From Euphorbia lathyris (lineage: Eukaryota > Streptophyta > Magnoliopsida > Malpighiales > Euphorbiaceae), in contig NC_088918.1 of the NCBI RefSeq assembly GCF_963576675.1, positions 43,123,501 through 43,187,500 of the forward strand: a DNA stretch of 64,000 bases, read 5' to 3'. Positions 10,437 to 23,489 of the stretch are shown piece by piece (position 1 is the stretch's first letter; each line of letters opens with the position of its first letter). The position numbers and the translations under genes are program-made. The notes under the pieces are model-generated. The model did not search any database. It was not told where the DNA came from and worked only from the letters and a program-made list of their open reading frames with translations.

Positions 10437-13010
10437 CTAAAGCCAATTGTTTCTATAACTTATCCCAGTAGAAGTTAGATGATGATCATGTACTTTATGG
10501 GTTAAGGGCTTTGTCAACGGATCTGCAACGTTGTCCTCTGTAGGTACTCTTTCTATTCTCACATCTCCTCTTGCCACAATTTCTCTTATAATGTGGTATC
10601 GCTTAAGGTAATGCTTGGACGCATTATGAGCCCGTGGTTCCTTTGCTTGCGCAATGGCTCCATTGTTATCACAATACAGTGTAATAGGATTTACAATGTC
10701 AGGCACCACACCAAGTTCAGTAATGAACTTCCTAATCCAAACTGCTTCCTTTGCTGCTTCCGCAGCAGCGATATACTCTGACTCGGTCGTAGAGAAAGCT
10801 ACGCTTCCTTGCTTGGAACTCTTCCAGCTGACCGTGCCCCCATTCAAGATAAACAAGTATCTTGATTGGGATTTAAAATCGTTCTCATCTGTGAGATGAC
10901 TTGCGTCTGAAAATCCTTCTATTTTCAGATCTCATTCTCTGTACACTAGAAACATGTCTTTAGTTCTTCTCAAGTACTTAAGAATGTTTTTGACGGCAAT
11001 CCAGTGCTCGTTTCCCGGATTTCCTTGGTAACGACTCGTTATAGATAACACGAACGCTATGTCAGGTCTTGTGCATAGCATAGCATACATAATCGAACCG
11101 ATTGCGCTGGCGTACGGGACTACAACCATGCGCTTCTTATCATCATCGGTTTTAGGACATTGGTGATTGTTTAACTTTACTCCATGTAGCATGGGTAAGT
11201 TACCTCGTTTCGATTCAAGCATGCTAAACCACTTTAGCACCTTTTCGATGTATGTAGCCTGTGAAAGACCAAGCAAGTATATAAGCTGCTTCACCAAGGT
11301 CTTTCATAGAGAAGTTACCTGATAACCATACTTTTACCGACTGTAGCAGAGCTATGTCATTTCCCATTAGTAATATATCATCCACATATAATATTAGAAA
11401 TGCTACAGAGCTCCCACTTGCTTTCTTGTAAATGCAAGCTTCTTCGCAATTTTGTTCGAAACCAAATTGTTTTATGGTTTCGTCAAAACGCTTGTTCCAG
11501 CTTCTAGATGCTTGCTTGAGTCCGTAAATGGATCTCTGAAGTTTGCAAACCTTGTTTGCATCCTTTGATATGAAACCTTCAGGTTGCATCATATATACAT
11601 CCTCAAGCAGGTTTCCGTTTAGGAAAGCTGTTTTCACATCCATTTGCCAAATCTCGTAATCATAGTGAGCGGCAATAGCAAGCATTATTCTGATTGATTT
11701 GGACATAGCCACAAGAGAGAAAGTTTCGTCATAATCAATTCCTTACTTCTGACGATATCCTTTCGCTACTAACCTAGCTTTGTAGGTGTTAACCTTTCCA
11801 TCCATGTCTATCTTCTTTTTGAAGATCCATCTGCACCCAATGGGTTTTATCCCTTCGGGTGGATCAACCAAAGTCCACACTTGGTTGGTGTACATGGAAT
11901 CCATTTCAGAATCCATGGCCTCGAGCCACGCTTTAGAATCTGGACTAGTAAGAGCCTCTTCGTAGTTTTCGGGTTCGTCGTCTAACACAGGAACCTCATC
12001 ATCTCCCACTAGAAAACCATATCTAATAGGGAGTTCACGAACTCTTTGTGATCTACGAAGGGGTGGCACTTGAGTCTCATCTAATGGGACTGCATCGGGT
12101 TCCTCAATCGCTTCTGTTGTTTCAGTTGGTGTTTCTTGTTCATGAACTTCATCAAGTTCAATCATGCTTCCCTTTTCTGTGTCTTCGAGAAACTCTTTCT
12201 CTAAGAAGGTTGCGTACTTGGATACTATCACTTTCTGATCATCTGGATGATAGAAGTAATATCCCATAGTTTCCTTAGGGTATCCAATGAAGAAACATTT
12301 ATCAGATTTAGAATCTAGTTTGTCAGACGCAATGCGTTTGACAAATGCTGAACAACCCCATACTCTCATGAATGAGAATACGGCTTTCCTACCAACGAAC
12401 AATTCATATGGTGTGGAACTAGCGGATTTAGTTGGTACTCGATTTAGGGTGAAGAGGGCGGTTTCTAAGGCATAGCCCCATAATGTCTTTGGAAGTAAAG
12501 TTATGCTCATCATGGATCGTACCATATCTAATAGGGTACAGTTCCTCCTCTTGCTTGGACTGACATAGGACCGCATACATCTGAATGAATGAGTCCTAGA
12601 GTGTCTGATACACGCTCACCTTTATTGCTAAAGGGTGTCTTTGCCATTTTACCTTTTAAACATGCTTCGCACGTTTCCAATGATTCAGGATCAATTGAAT
12701 TTATAAGCCCATCTTGATGTAGCTTAAGCATGCGTGTTTTGTTTATATGGCCTAAACGACAATGCCACAAGTAAGTTGAATTATCTAGCTTATGTCTTTT
12801 GGTATCAATTGCGAAAACAGAAATTTTGTCATCTAACACATAAATCCCATTTTGTGATATTCCTGAAAAATAGAAGATCGAATCTCTATAAAAATCGCAA
12901 CGTTTGTCTTTTATTGAAATATGAAAGCCGTCGTCAACAAGACGGCTAATAGAAATAATATTTCTAGATATTCCTGGAATATCCTTAGGCTGCATCCGGT
13001 ATCAAGTACC
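10437..13010 (-). pseudogene. pol: pol of element B, broken by deletions
   Basis: Reading leftward from 13010 the order is a truncated protease (the LDTG motif is present), gag-pre-integrase (about 12995-12600), the integrase remnant, RT (about 11900-11224, with YVDD-type motif) and RNase H ending at 10437. The integrase catalytic core is missing: the text jumps near 12537 between two copies of aggagga, deleting about 270 bp present in A. Another 35-bp deletion near 11275 shifts the RT frame. Stops near 11740 and 10930 split it further. The copia order of integrase before RT is clear. Confidence 0.88.
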
Positions 13011-13878
13011 AAAAGATTCAAACTGTGAAATTTCAATATAAAACATACCAGATGTTGAAGTCCCAGCTTCTTCCCCTTTTGAGGAAGGCTAGGTACACCA
13101 ACAGTTTCTTTTCCAATGCCCGTCTTCACCACAGAAGTGGCACTCTCCTTTGGGCTTCTTCACTTCCTTTCCCTTAGCTCCAGTGGGCATGGCTCCCTTG
13201 CCTTTCTTGGGATATTTAGGATTGGGAAAATTCCCTTTCCTTTTCTTAGATCCCTCTATGACAAGAGCTGATATTGCCTTGTCCTTTCTCATATTGGGCT
13301 CAACTGACTTGAGCATATTTGCAAGCTCTTCAAGAGAGGTTTGCAAGTCATTCATCTGGCAGTTCATGATGAACTGTGAATAACTCTTTGGGAGAGATTT
13401 GAAGAATTAAGTCTATGCTTAGTTCGTTATCCATCGCGAATCCAATACTTGAAAGTTTGGTAATATAGCCAATCATCTTGACACAATGTGTCATGACAGA
13501 TGTGCCCTCTTGCATCCTGCAACGATATAGCAACTTGGATATCTCGTAGTGTTCGCACCTAGTCTGTTTCCCAAATAGCTCTTTAAGGTGCATGATGATG
13601 GAATAGGCATCCATTTCCTCATGTTGCCTTTGTAATTCCGGTGTCATCGATGCAAGTATGATGCATCCGGCATGATCATCATCAGCCTTGTGCTTCTGAT
13701 AAGCATCAATTTCCTCAATGGGAGCATCATCAGCAGGGATAGGGGGTATCGTTGTATCAAGTACATATCCTATCTTATCGAACTTCAAAACAATTTTGTG
13801 GTTCCGAAACCAGTCGGTGAAGTTTGAACCATTCAATTTGTTATCGGTAAGAATGTTTTGCAGATTGGTTTTAGTCAT
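13011..13878 (-). pseudogene. gag: gag of element B
   Basis: This is a copia-type Gag starting at the ATG at 13878, with few lesions over the first 160 codons. A frameshift near 13380 moves the frame. The second half (13367-13089) has a lysine-rich linker and the knuckle pattern CHFCGEDGHWKRNC. The end of gag and start of the protease near 13011 is approximate because the two are translated as one frame in this family. Confidence 0.85.
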
Positions 13879-15113
13879 GATTTTAAGAGTGATTATATAA
13901 ACCTGAGAGTGAGAAAGAGTAAACGTATGTTATTCATTTGCTTTAAAGTATATCAATCTAAAATTATAGGCCTTTTGTTTATTTTAGATTGCTCCCACTA
14001 TTTTGCCAAATTAATAGCCCTCCATATTAATTCGAAGAATTTCACAAATCCTTTAGTGAGCTAGGATCCTAACTCCTGAGATTTCGCCTTGAGTTTACCC
14101 AACAAGCTAGTCTCATTCGTTAGGTAGATTCATGTAATCAATCACATTGATTCCTAGGTTATTGGGTTACTAACCACATTAGTAACTAATATGCTATTCA
14201 TATTAATCCCAACCGTATTGTCCATTAGTTTATGAAAACATGAGTTTACCCATCCAATTATCATAATCTAATTTAAGTATTACCCCATATTCATGAAAAG
14301 TGATTTTCGATAATTCAGGTGTTACCGTAAGACCCCGAGCTTGAGTTTACCCAACAACCCAAAGGCCCTCAGTACTGTCGGTTGAATTATAATATTAGGG
14401 AGGGACAACCGTTTTTAATAACTTGCTTATTTACTTAACTTTTAATGAGGGATTTTATTTTAGGTCTCATAATCTAACTTAGTCTTGATTTGCTTTAGCA
14501 TACATCAGACACGTACATTGGCGTTATGGACATATCATCTAAATTATTCCGTCGAGCCAGAGACGGAATAAAAGGCCAAACCTAGGGAAATACTAACTAT
14601 TACATATTTCTCTTTAGGTCCTCCGTCTTCTCCATGGCGCCTTGAAATTACAAATTAATTTCTATACTACTAAAGAAAACTTCAATTAAATTGAAGGGAA
14701 TTAGATTAGAGGAGAAATTACAATAGATAGTAGAAAAGGCAGGACTCGCAGGCCCTATTTCAAAAAATACCAAAAGACTAAAGAGGGTCCAAATATGTCC
14801 ATAACTCCAAACATGCATAGACACAATTAAATAAATTTAATTGGTTGATTACATAACTATTTTATGTAATATTTGGGTTAATCACATTAACGCATCATAT
14901 AACTTTCATCCAATTTTACTTCTAACAGTTTCGTGTCTTTTATGTTATCCTAACTACACAAAACTTTAATTATGCACGTCCCAATTATTTTGATTTTAAT
15001 ACATTTAAAACTTTGATTTATAAATAGGTAAAACAAACTTTTAAATAAATTTTCATTCGATAATCAAAACAGAAAACTATTAATTTCTGAAACATACATA
15101 CATATATATGTTT
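13879..15113 (-). other. Remnant leader of element B
   Basis: This is the reverse complement of the 3' part of the A leader (about 4040-5318). It ends abruptly at about 15113 next to LTR sequence. The primer-binding site, the hairpin cluster and about 100 bp of LTR end are absent, consistent with one internal deletion. No gene is seen. Confidence 0.75.
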
Positions 15114-16816
15114 CACAACTCTAACTTCGAGTTCCCGAGCACAGAACAAAACAAATATAAGATCAAGTTAGAATCAACCGCTGAGTAGCAACCAAAATAG
15201 ATTGCCTCTAATTAATCAACACAAGATCAAGGATAAAGAAAGAAAGATGAAAATCAATTGAACGGAAGAAAGCGGTAGAAAATCTCGTCCTCGGGCTAGG
15301 GGGTTCGAAATTCTCTCTCTCTCTCTTAGTGTGGAATTCGAAATTCTCAAGCAGGGGGATTTCGAAAATCCCTTAGGGGTATTTATAATCTTCCTTGTAT
15401 CTAATCCTTAGTTAGATAGAATTATGTTATTGAATAAGAATTCAATTCGGAATAGAACTCTTAATTATTATCTATTAATATATCTAAATATAAAAGATAA
15501 TAACAATAACCTTATTGGATAATAATGAGAGTAATTTAATCTAATTAAAACTCCCAACTTAGTTATCCTTTAATTAATTTAATTCATAATCCTAATCTAA
15601 TTAGAATATATAAAATCAAATTAATTATTTATGTATTTATTATACATAAATTTCGACCCCTACAGTCACTGGGCCTTATTGGGCTCAGTTGGGGCTTCCG
15701 TCAATTAATTAACATCTGTCTCTCTTTTGGGTTCCAAGTCTTATGTGTGACCCATTAGGTTCTTATTGCTTCTAGCCGTATGCAACTTATTAAAATTAAT
15801 TTTCAAAGAATTATATTTTAATCTTTGCATAACGGAATGATGTACAGAGTATGTGGTTAGCAAGTCCGTAATCATTCCCCTAGAGCTATAAGAAGACATG
15901 TTGATTCTGTCGTTGACCTTTCAGTATTAGTTACGGTATAATTCGATCCTTTATCAACTACGTCCTTGAACTGAATCTTATGACTATGGGTAATGTCAAG
16001 TCACATATAGCGAGACGTTCGTTTTACTTGTTCTTGGCCGAGTCAACTCCAATTAGATAGGTTAAGAGAAATCTAATTTCATTCTTAAGCTATCACCTTG
16101 CAAGGATTTAGAGTCAAGACTTCCACAAGCGATCCATGGACATATCTCCCATTTATCGGGAGTGATAAATGCTCAATCCAATATATAACGATCCCGCAAT
16201 CACTTCCTGTGATACCCAACCTCTGTTGTTCACACCCCAGAGTCATCTCTGTTAAGGATCGTGTTACAACAGGATCAAAACGTCACATTCCGTAATCCAG
16301 AATACCAATTAACATTCCTTTGAGTCTGAGGATTATTTATACCTATTAATACTAATGAGATGAACAGGTGACAAGGATGAATCTACCCATCCTGTTATCT
16401 CAAGTCGGGTCCCCAATCCTAATGAACTACTTTTCATCGGATCCATATAACTGTCCAGATATCTATATATATGAAGCTTGTGAGATCAGCTTTCTGTCGG
16501 ACAGAAGACATTGTTACATGCAAGTCTCAGCAGTGATATGTCAATCCTAAACATATTACTTGACTTGGGGTGGTTTTAAGTTTATTAGTTTATTATAAAG
16601 TTTTGTCTCACTTCATGCTTGTATGAACACTTTATAATCACTTTAAAACAAACTTACGGATTTCCTTTTATTAGACTTTATTTAGTGCTTAAAAAGGGAT
16701 TGCCTTTATATAGTTATAAAACATATATCTCATTAAAATAAATGATGTAAAGAACACTTCATTTACATTAAGTTTGTATCCTAGAACAATTGTTTATAGG
16801 ACACTAAACCCCAACA
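15114..16816 (-). repeat. 5' LTR of element B, inner end missing
   Basis: An A-family LTR in reverse. It ends CCCCAACA at 16816, while its inner end is cut at about 15114, where the sequence jumps into the leader. It keeps the stretch lost from the 3' LTR. The G tract of sibling LTRs is only about four bases here. Confidence 0.85.
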
Positions 16817-18282
16817 GTATCGCTTGTGGAAGACTTGACTCTAAATCCTTGCAAGGTGATAGCTTAAGACTTGAAATACAGATTTCACTTAACCTATCTA
16901 ATTGGAGTTGACTCGGCTTGTACAAGTAAAACGAACGTCTCGCTATATGTGACTTGACATTATCCATAGTCATAAGATTCAGTTCAAGGATGTAGTTGAT
17001 AAAGGATCGAATTATACTGTAACTAATACGGAAAGGTCAACGACAGAATCAACCTGTCTTCTTATAGCTCTGGGGGAATGTTTCGGATTTGCTAATCACA
17101 TTTTGCGCACTCATTCCGTTATGCAAAGATTAAATATAATTCTGAGAAAATTAATTTAATAGTTGCATACGACTAGAAGCAATAAGAACCTAATGGGTCA
17201 CACATAAGACTTGGAGCCCAAAAGAGAAACAAATGTTAATTAATTGATGGAAGCCCAACTGAGTCCACTAAGGCCCAGTAAATTGGGGGGGGGGGGGGCG
17301 ATTTTATGTAGTAAAATACATAAATAATTAATTTGATTTTTAAACAATTCTAATTAGATTATAATTGTGAATTAAATTAATTAAAGGATAAACAAGTTAG
17401 GAAGTTTAATGAGATTAAATTGCTCCTATTATTATCCTATAAGGTTATTATTATTATCTTTATATTTAAGATATAATTGTAAATAATAAATAAGAATTAT
17501 ATTCCGAATTAAATTCTTATTCAGTAACCTAATTCTATCTAACTAGGGTTTAGATACAAGAGAGTATTTATAACCCCCCTATTGGTAAATTTCGACCAAC
17601 ACAGACAATCCCGGGAGAGAGAATTTCGACACCCCTTGTTGAGGACGAAATAATCCACCGCTTCCTACCGATTCAATTGATTTCATCTTTTTCTCTTTTT
17701 CCTTGATCTTGTGTTGATTAATTAGAGACAATCTACTTTGGTTGTTTTACACGGTTGAGTTCTAACTTGATTTGAATTGTGTTTTGTTTTGTGCTCGGGA
17801 ACTCGGAGTAAGAGTTGTGGGCACTACGATTGCAACGGTAGATAAAACTCCAAAAGGTATTTCCTTCTATCCCTCTTTATATGAAATAACGATTAACGGA
17901 TCTTGGGTTAATGGAAATAGGTTAAAATTTTTATATTTTCGCTGCCAAACGTTAGCCTATTTTCTTTCACACTACATGATCAAAGGTGAGGAATCTTTGT
18001 AAAATTACACAATCTCTCCAGTTCTTCCTCCGTTCTTCGGCTAGCACCGGTTTTGGCTCAATAGCTGTTCGTGCACTTGACTACGGAGATCTTACTACCT
18101 TGTGGATTCTTCATCCGTCTCTAGAAGAGACAGTCCGGGTATGTTTATATCCTTAAACGGATTAAAAGGTTTTATTCAATCAATGGTTAACGGACAAAGA
18201 TCAAGCTATAAGGGATTATAAATAAATTTTAAACCGCAATTCCGCTGCGCTACAGTTGATTAACTGGCTATAATCCCTAATA

Positions 18283-21200
18283 ATAGATTCAATCGATTCT
18301 GAATCATTGGAAACATGCGAAGCCTGTTTAAAAGGTAAAATGACAAAGACACCCTTTAGCAATAAAGGCGAGCGTGTATCAGACACTCTAGGATTAATAC
18401 ATTCAGATGTATGCGGTCCTATGTCAGTCCAAGCAAGAGGAGGATTCAGATACTTCATAAGCTTCATAGACGACCATACCAGATATGGTTATGTTTACTT
18501 GATGAAGCACAAGTCCGAAGCTTTTGAGAAATTCAAATGCTTCAAGAATGAAGTAGAAAATCAAATAGGAAAGAAAATAAAGATACTTCGATCCGATCGA
18601 GGTGGTGAATATTTTCAGATGATTTTCTGAATTATCTAACTGAATGTGGGATATGCTCATAATGGACACCTCCTTATACACCACAACACAATGGTGTATC
18701 CGAAAGGAGGAACCGTACCTTACTAGATATGGTACGATCTATGATGAGCATAGCATTACTTCTAAAGACGTTCTGGGGCTATGCCTTGGAAACTACCCTC
18801 TTCACCTTAAATCGAGTACCAACTAAATCCGTCAGTTCCACACCATATGAACTGTTCATTGGTAGGGAACAGTGGCGGAGCCAGGATTTCATATCCGGGG
18901 GGGCTAATTTTAGCTTTACGGTCGGATGTGATTTTCTAAAGTCCAGCCCGCCAGGGCTGGGCAAATTTTTTTACCGCCAGCATATGATAAAACTGTTTCA
19001 TTTTAGGGTGTTAACTAAAGAATTAAAAGTCTCTAACGTGAAAAGCGTAGAGATATTTAATTTTCTATAAGTTCAACTTTGTAAAATGAACTCAAATATC
19101 AATTTAGTTTATAAACTTTCAAATTATTAAAAAAAACGTAAAATTTCCATACTATGATTTATCGATTTAGGAAATTGTGCAAGTAGAGATTATGTTTAAA
19201 GGGAAAAAATTAATTAATAATAATGATAAAAAAAAAATTTAGATGATAATATTGAGGATTTTTTTTTATTATGAGATCAAAATAATAATAAAAAAAATAA
19301 AAACAGATTTTGGTTAAGAGGGATTTAAGAGAAAAAATTTATAATTGGTTATAATAATAATAGAAAAATAGGAACACATTTTGGTTTCAAGAGGGACTTA
19401 AAATTGGTTAAAAAAATTGAGGAGATTAGGCTTCGAACCCATACCCACTAAACTGGTGAGCAGCTTTATAACAACCACCCTAACCATCAAGGCATATTCC
19501 ATTTCATGTCATGTAGTCATGTTCTTATATTTTAATTCAATTAAAGGGGGCTTCTCGGGATTGCACGGATATTCTTCAGGGGTGGTGCCGGAAACCGGGG
19601 GGGCTTCGGCCCCCCCGAGCTTCGGGCTGTCTCCGCCCCTGGTAGGGAACCTACTTTCTCATTTATGAGAATATGGGGTTGTTCAACATTTGTAAAATGC
19701 ATAGCATCAGATAAACTAGCTTCTAAATCTGATAAATGTTTCTTCATAGGATACCCTAAGGAAACCATGGGGTATTACTTCTATCATCTAGATGATCAGA
19801 AAGTAATAGTATCCAAGCACGCAACCTTCTTAGAGAAAGAGTTTCTCGAAGAAACAGAAAAGGGAAGCATGATTGAACTTGATGAAGTTCAAGAAGAAGA
19901 AACACCCGCTGAGACAACAGAGGCGGTTGAGGAACCCGAAGCAGTCCCATTAGATGAGACTCAAGTGCCACCACCTACTCGTAGATCACAAAGAGTTCGT
20001 GAACTCCCAGTTAGATACGGTTTTCTAGTGGGAGATGATGATGAGGTTCCCGTGTTAGACAACGAACCCGAAAACTACGAAGAGGCTCTCACCAGTCCAG
20101 ATTCTAAAGCATGGCTTGAGGCCATGAATTCTGAAATGGATTCCATGTACACTAACCAACTGTGGACTTTGGTTGATCCACCCGAAGGGATAAAACCCAT
20201 TGGGTGCAGGTGGATCTTATAGAAGAAGACCGACATGGATGGAAAGGTTAGTACCTACAAAGCTAGGTTAGTAGCGAAAGGATATCGTCAGACGCAAGGA
20301 ATTGATTATGACAAAACTTTCTCTCCTGTAGCCATGTCCAAATCAATCAGAATAATGCTTGCTATTGCCGCTCACTACGATTACGAGATTTGGCAAATGG
20401 ATGTGAAAACAGCTTTCCTAAACGGAAACCTGCTAGAGGATGTATATATGATGCAACCTAAAGGTTTCACATCAAATGATGCAACCAAGGTTTGCAAACT
20501 TCAGAGATCGATTTATGGACTCAAGCAAGCATCTAGAAGCTGGAACAAGTGTTTTGACGAAACCATTAAATAGTTTGGTTTCGAACAAAATTGCGAATAA
20601 GCTTGCATTTACAAGAAAGCAAGTGGGAGCTCAGTTGCATTTCTCATATTATATGTGGACGATATATTGCTAATGGGAAATGACATAGCTCTACTACAGT
20701 CGGTGAAAGTATGGTTATCAGGTAACTTCTCCATGAAAGACCTTGGTGAAGCAGCTTATATACTTGGTATAAAGATCTACAGAGATAGATCAAGAAGACT
20801 GCTTGGTCTTTCACAGGCTACATACATTGAAAAGGTGCTAAAGCGGTTTAGCATGCTTGAATCGAAACAAGGTAACTTGCCCATGGTACATGGGATAAAG
20901 TTAAGCAATCATCAATGTCCTAAAACCGAAGATGATAAGAAACGCATGGCTGTAATTCTGTACGCCAGCGCAATCGGTTCGATTATGTATGCTATGCTTT
21001 GCACTAGACCTGACGTAGCGTTCGCGTTGAACATAACGAGTCATTATCAAGGTAATCCGGGTGACGAGCATTGGAATGCCGTCAAGAACATTCTTAAGTA
21101 CTTGAGAAGGACTAAAGATATGTTCCTAGTGTACAGAGAAGGGGATCTGAAAATAGAAGGATTTTCAGATGCCAGTCATCTCACGGATGAGAACGATTTT

Positions 21201-21638
21201 AGATCCCAATCAGGATACATGTTTATCTTGAATGGGGGCGCGGTCAGTTGGAAGAGTTCCAAGCAGGGAAGCGTGGCTTTCTCTACGACCGAGTCAGAGT
21301 ACATCGCTGCTGTGGAAGCAGCAAAGGAAGCAGTTTGGATTAAGAAGTTCATTACAGAACTTGGTGTGGTGCCTGACATTGTGAATCCCATTACTCTGTA
21401 CTGTGATAACAATAGAGCCATTGCACCAACAAAGGAACCACGGTCTCATAATGCATCCAAGTATTACCTTAAGCGATACCACCTTGTAAGAGAGATTGTT
21501 GCAAGAGGAGATGTGAGAATAGAAAGAGTACCTACAAAGGACAACGTTTCAGATCCGTTGACAAAGCCCTTAACCCAGAAAGTACATGATCGTCATCTAA
21601 GTTCTACTGGGATAAGTTGTAGAAACAATTGGCTTTAG
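18283..21638 (+). pseudogene. pol: pol part 2 of element A: integrase, RT, RNase H
   Basis: The frame resumes in the integrase after solo LTR D. The catalytic core has D in SDVCGPM and D in RSDRGGEY. A one-base frameshift near 18610 and a TAA follow before the E-containing NGVSERR segment. The hAT-type element interrupts it at 18870-19641. Then come the acidic linker, RT (about 20100-20800, stops near 20219, 20571 and 20598, catalytic YVDD changed to or preceded by W/Y VDD near 20652) and RNase H (DASH near 21170, TESEYIA near 21295) ending at 21638. The RT to RNase H half is the best-preserved piece. Confidence 0.88.
18870..19641. mobile_element. Small non-autonomous hAT-like DNA transposon
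   Basis: The termini are CAGTGGCGGAGCCAG and, inverted, CAGGGGCGGAGACAG. The 8-bp TSD gtagggaa flanks it at 18862-18869 and 19642-19649. An 8-bp TSD and CAGNGGCGG-type ends fit the hAT superfamily. It is 772 bp, has no transposase frame and is AT-rich inside, with a GC-rich near-palindrome near the right end. It splits the integrase-RT linker of A. Confidence 0.88.
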
Positions 21639-21652
21639 TCTAAGTGGGAGTA
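21639..21652 (+). other. Polypurine tract of element A
   Basis: GTCTAAGTGGGAGTA-type sequence lies between the pol stop and the 3' LTR start at 21653. It is the expected plus-strand primer. Confidence 0.75.
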
Positions 21653-23011
21653 TGTTGGGGTTTAGTGTCCTATAGACAATTGTTCTAGGATATAAACCTA
21701 ATGTAAGTGAATTGTTCTTTATGTCATTTGTTTTAATAAGATATGGTTTCATAACTGTATAAAGGCAACCTCCTTTAAAGAACAAAATAAGTCTAATAAA
21801 AGGAAATCTCTGAGTTTATTTAAAGTGATTATAAAGTGTTCATACAAGCATGAAGTGAGACGAAACATTATAATAAACTAATAAACTTAAAGCCACCCCA
21901 AGTCAAGTGATATGTTTTGAATAGGGATTGACATAACACTGTTGAGACTTGCATGTAACAATGTTTTCTGTCGAGACAGAGAGCTGATCTCACAAGCTTC
22001 AGATATGCAGATATCTGGACAGTTACATGGATCCAATGAATGGAGTTCATTAGGATTGGGGACCCGACTTGAGATAACAAGATGGGTAGATTTATCCTTG
22101 TCACTTGTTCATCTCATTGGTATTAATAGGTATAAGTAATCCTAAGACTCAAAGGAATGTTAATTAGTGATTCTGTATTATGGAATATGATGCTTTGATC
22201 CTATTGTAACACGATCCATAACAGGGATGACTCTGGGGTGTGTACGGCAGACGTTGGGTATCACATGAAGTAATTGCAGGATAGTTATACATTGAATTGA
22301 GCATTTGTCACTCCTGATAAATGGGAGATACGTTCAAGGATCGCTTGTGGAAGACTTAACTCTAAATCCTTGCAATGTGATAGCTTAAGACTTGAAATGC
22401 AGATTTCACTTAACCTATCTAATTGGAGTTAACTCGGCCTGTACAAGTAAAACGAACGTCTCTCTATATGCGACTTGACATTGCCTATAGTCATAAGATT
22501 CTGTTCAAGGATATAGTTGACAAAGGATCGAATTATACTGTAACTAATACGGAAAGGTCAACGATAGAATCAACCTGTCTTCTTATAGCTCTGGGGAATG
22601 TTTCGGATCTGCCAATCACAGTTCGCGTACTCATTCCATTATGCAAAGATACAATATAATTCTGAGAAAAATTAATTTAATAGTTGCATACGGCTAGAAG
22701 CAATAAGAACCTAATGGGTCACACATAAGACTTGGAACCCAAAAGAGAAACATATGTTAATTAATTGACGGAAGCTGATAGGGGCGTTTCGTCCCTATCT
22801 TTTAGCGTGATTTACGGTCTAATTTGAGACTAAATAAATAAGTTTAATTACAAAAATAGAGTGTTATAATAAAGTAACGAAATAAAAATAAATTCCGTAC
22901 TTTCGGTTAATTTTCCTTATTTTTGATTAATTTAGGAAATAAAACGTCAAGCTAACTCGGCTCTCGAGAATTGTATTTCAGGTACGAACAAGGGATTAAA
23001 ATCCATGCATA

Positions 23012-23403
23012 TACGCAGGGCGCATCATCCCTTACGCGGGGCATGGAACATTGAGTCAGAAATGATTGCCTTATCCGCAGGCACCACGTGGGATCTAACC
23101 GCTGGCACACGAGGCATACCCCAACCTACGCGAGGCGTAGAAAGCAATAATTGGCCCAATCATAAACGTCAGACTGCATTGTCCCCCGAAGTCAACTGTC
23201 TACGCGAGGCGTGTTTCAGGATACGCAGGGCGTACATGGTGTAATTCAAGCGCTTTTTAGCCAGGAGCTCAAACACGCACGACGTACATCAACATACACG
23301 GGGCGTGGTTGAGACAACAAGATCCGGATTAGGTCCACATGCAGGAAATTATTGAAGGAATGGTCCAATACGCGAGGCGTGCTCCACCATACACGAGGCG
23401 TAT
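23012..23403 (+). promoter_or_regulatory. Array of nine TACGCGAGGCGTA-like motifs
   Basis: Degenerate copies of TACGCGAGGCGTA start near 23012, 23033, 23106, 23127, 23201, 23222, 23295, 23369 and 23390. The core is TAC(G/A)C(G/A)(A/G)GGC(G/A)T. They occupy the 80-470 bp upstream of the TATA box in the U3 of the solo LTR. The flanking text between them does not repeat. The arrangement suggests multiple binding sites for one protein; that role is inferred. Confidence 0.6.
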
Positions 23404-23481
23404 CATAGGAATCCTGAAGAAAATGATGTTGTTCCATCCTTGTATCTTGTGAAATTACAATTCTACCCCTAGCTTGATGTA

Positions 23482-23489
23482 TATAAATA
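23482..23489 (+). promoter_or_regulatory. TATA box of the TGATAG solo LTR
   Basis: TATAAATA follows the motif array and precedes a transcribed-looking R/U5 region. It supports plus orientation of this LTR. Confidence 0.55.

Larger units (their letters stand above)
8696..16816 (-). mobile_element. Copia element B (A family), minus strand
   Basis: Plus-strand ends are TGTTGG (8696) and CCCCAACA (16816). The TSD is ggatc at 8691-8695 and gtatc at 16817-16821, with one mismatch. In element orientation it reads 5' LTR (truncated), gag, pol, polypurine tract, 3' LTR. Deletions removed the inner end of the 5' LTR together with the primer site and hairpin leader, part of the protease, the integrase core, about 35 bp of RT, and about 150 bp of the 3' LTR. 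It cannot replicate on its own. Confidence 0.9.
8010..17969 (+). mobile_element. Solo LTR C (A family), interrupted by B
   Basis: The LTR starts TGTTGGGG at 8010 and ends TTTCTTTCA at 17969. The TSD cacta occurs at 8005-8009 and 17970-17974. The two pieces (8010-8695 and 16822-17969) add up to about 1.83 kb, the length of a complete A-family LTR, so this is a solo LTR. A run of 14 G lies at 17285-17298. Element B sits inside at 8696-16816. Confidence 0.88.
6659..18282 (+). mobile_element. Solo LTR D, interrupted by C and B
   Basis: A different LTR family begins TGTTGGTGTGCCCTAG at 6659 and ends CCCTAATA at 18282. The 5-bp repeat ataga lies at 6654-6658 and 18283-18287. The LTR consists of 6659-8009 and 17975-18282, about 1.66 kb in all, with C in between. 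Removing it rejoins the integrase frame of A, which supports both borders. The end reads TA instead of CA, presumably by mutation. The strand is assigned by analogy with copia LTR ends. Confidence 0.82.
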
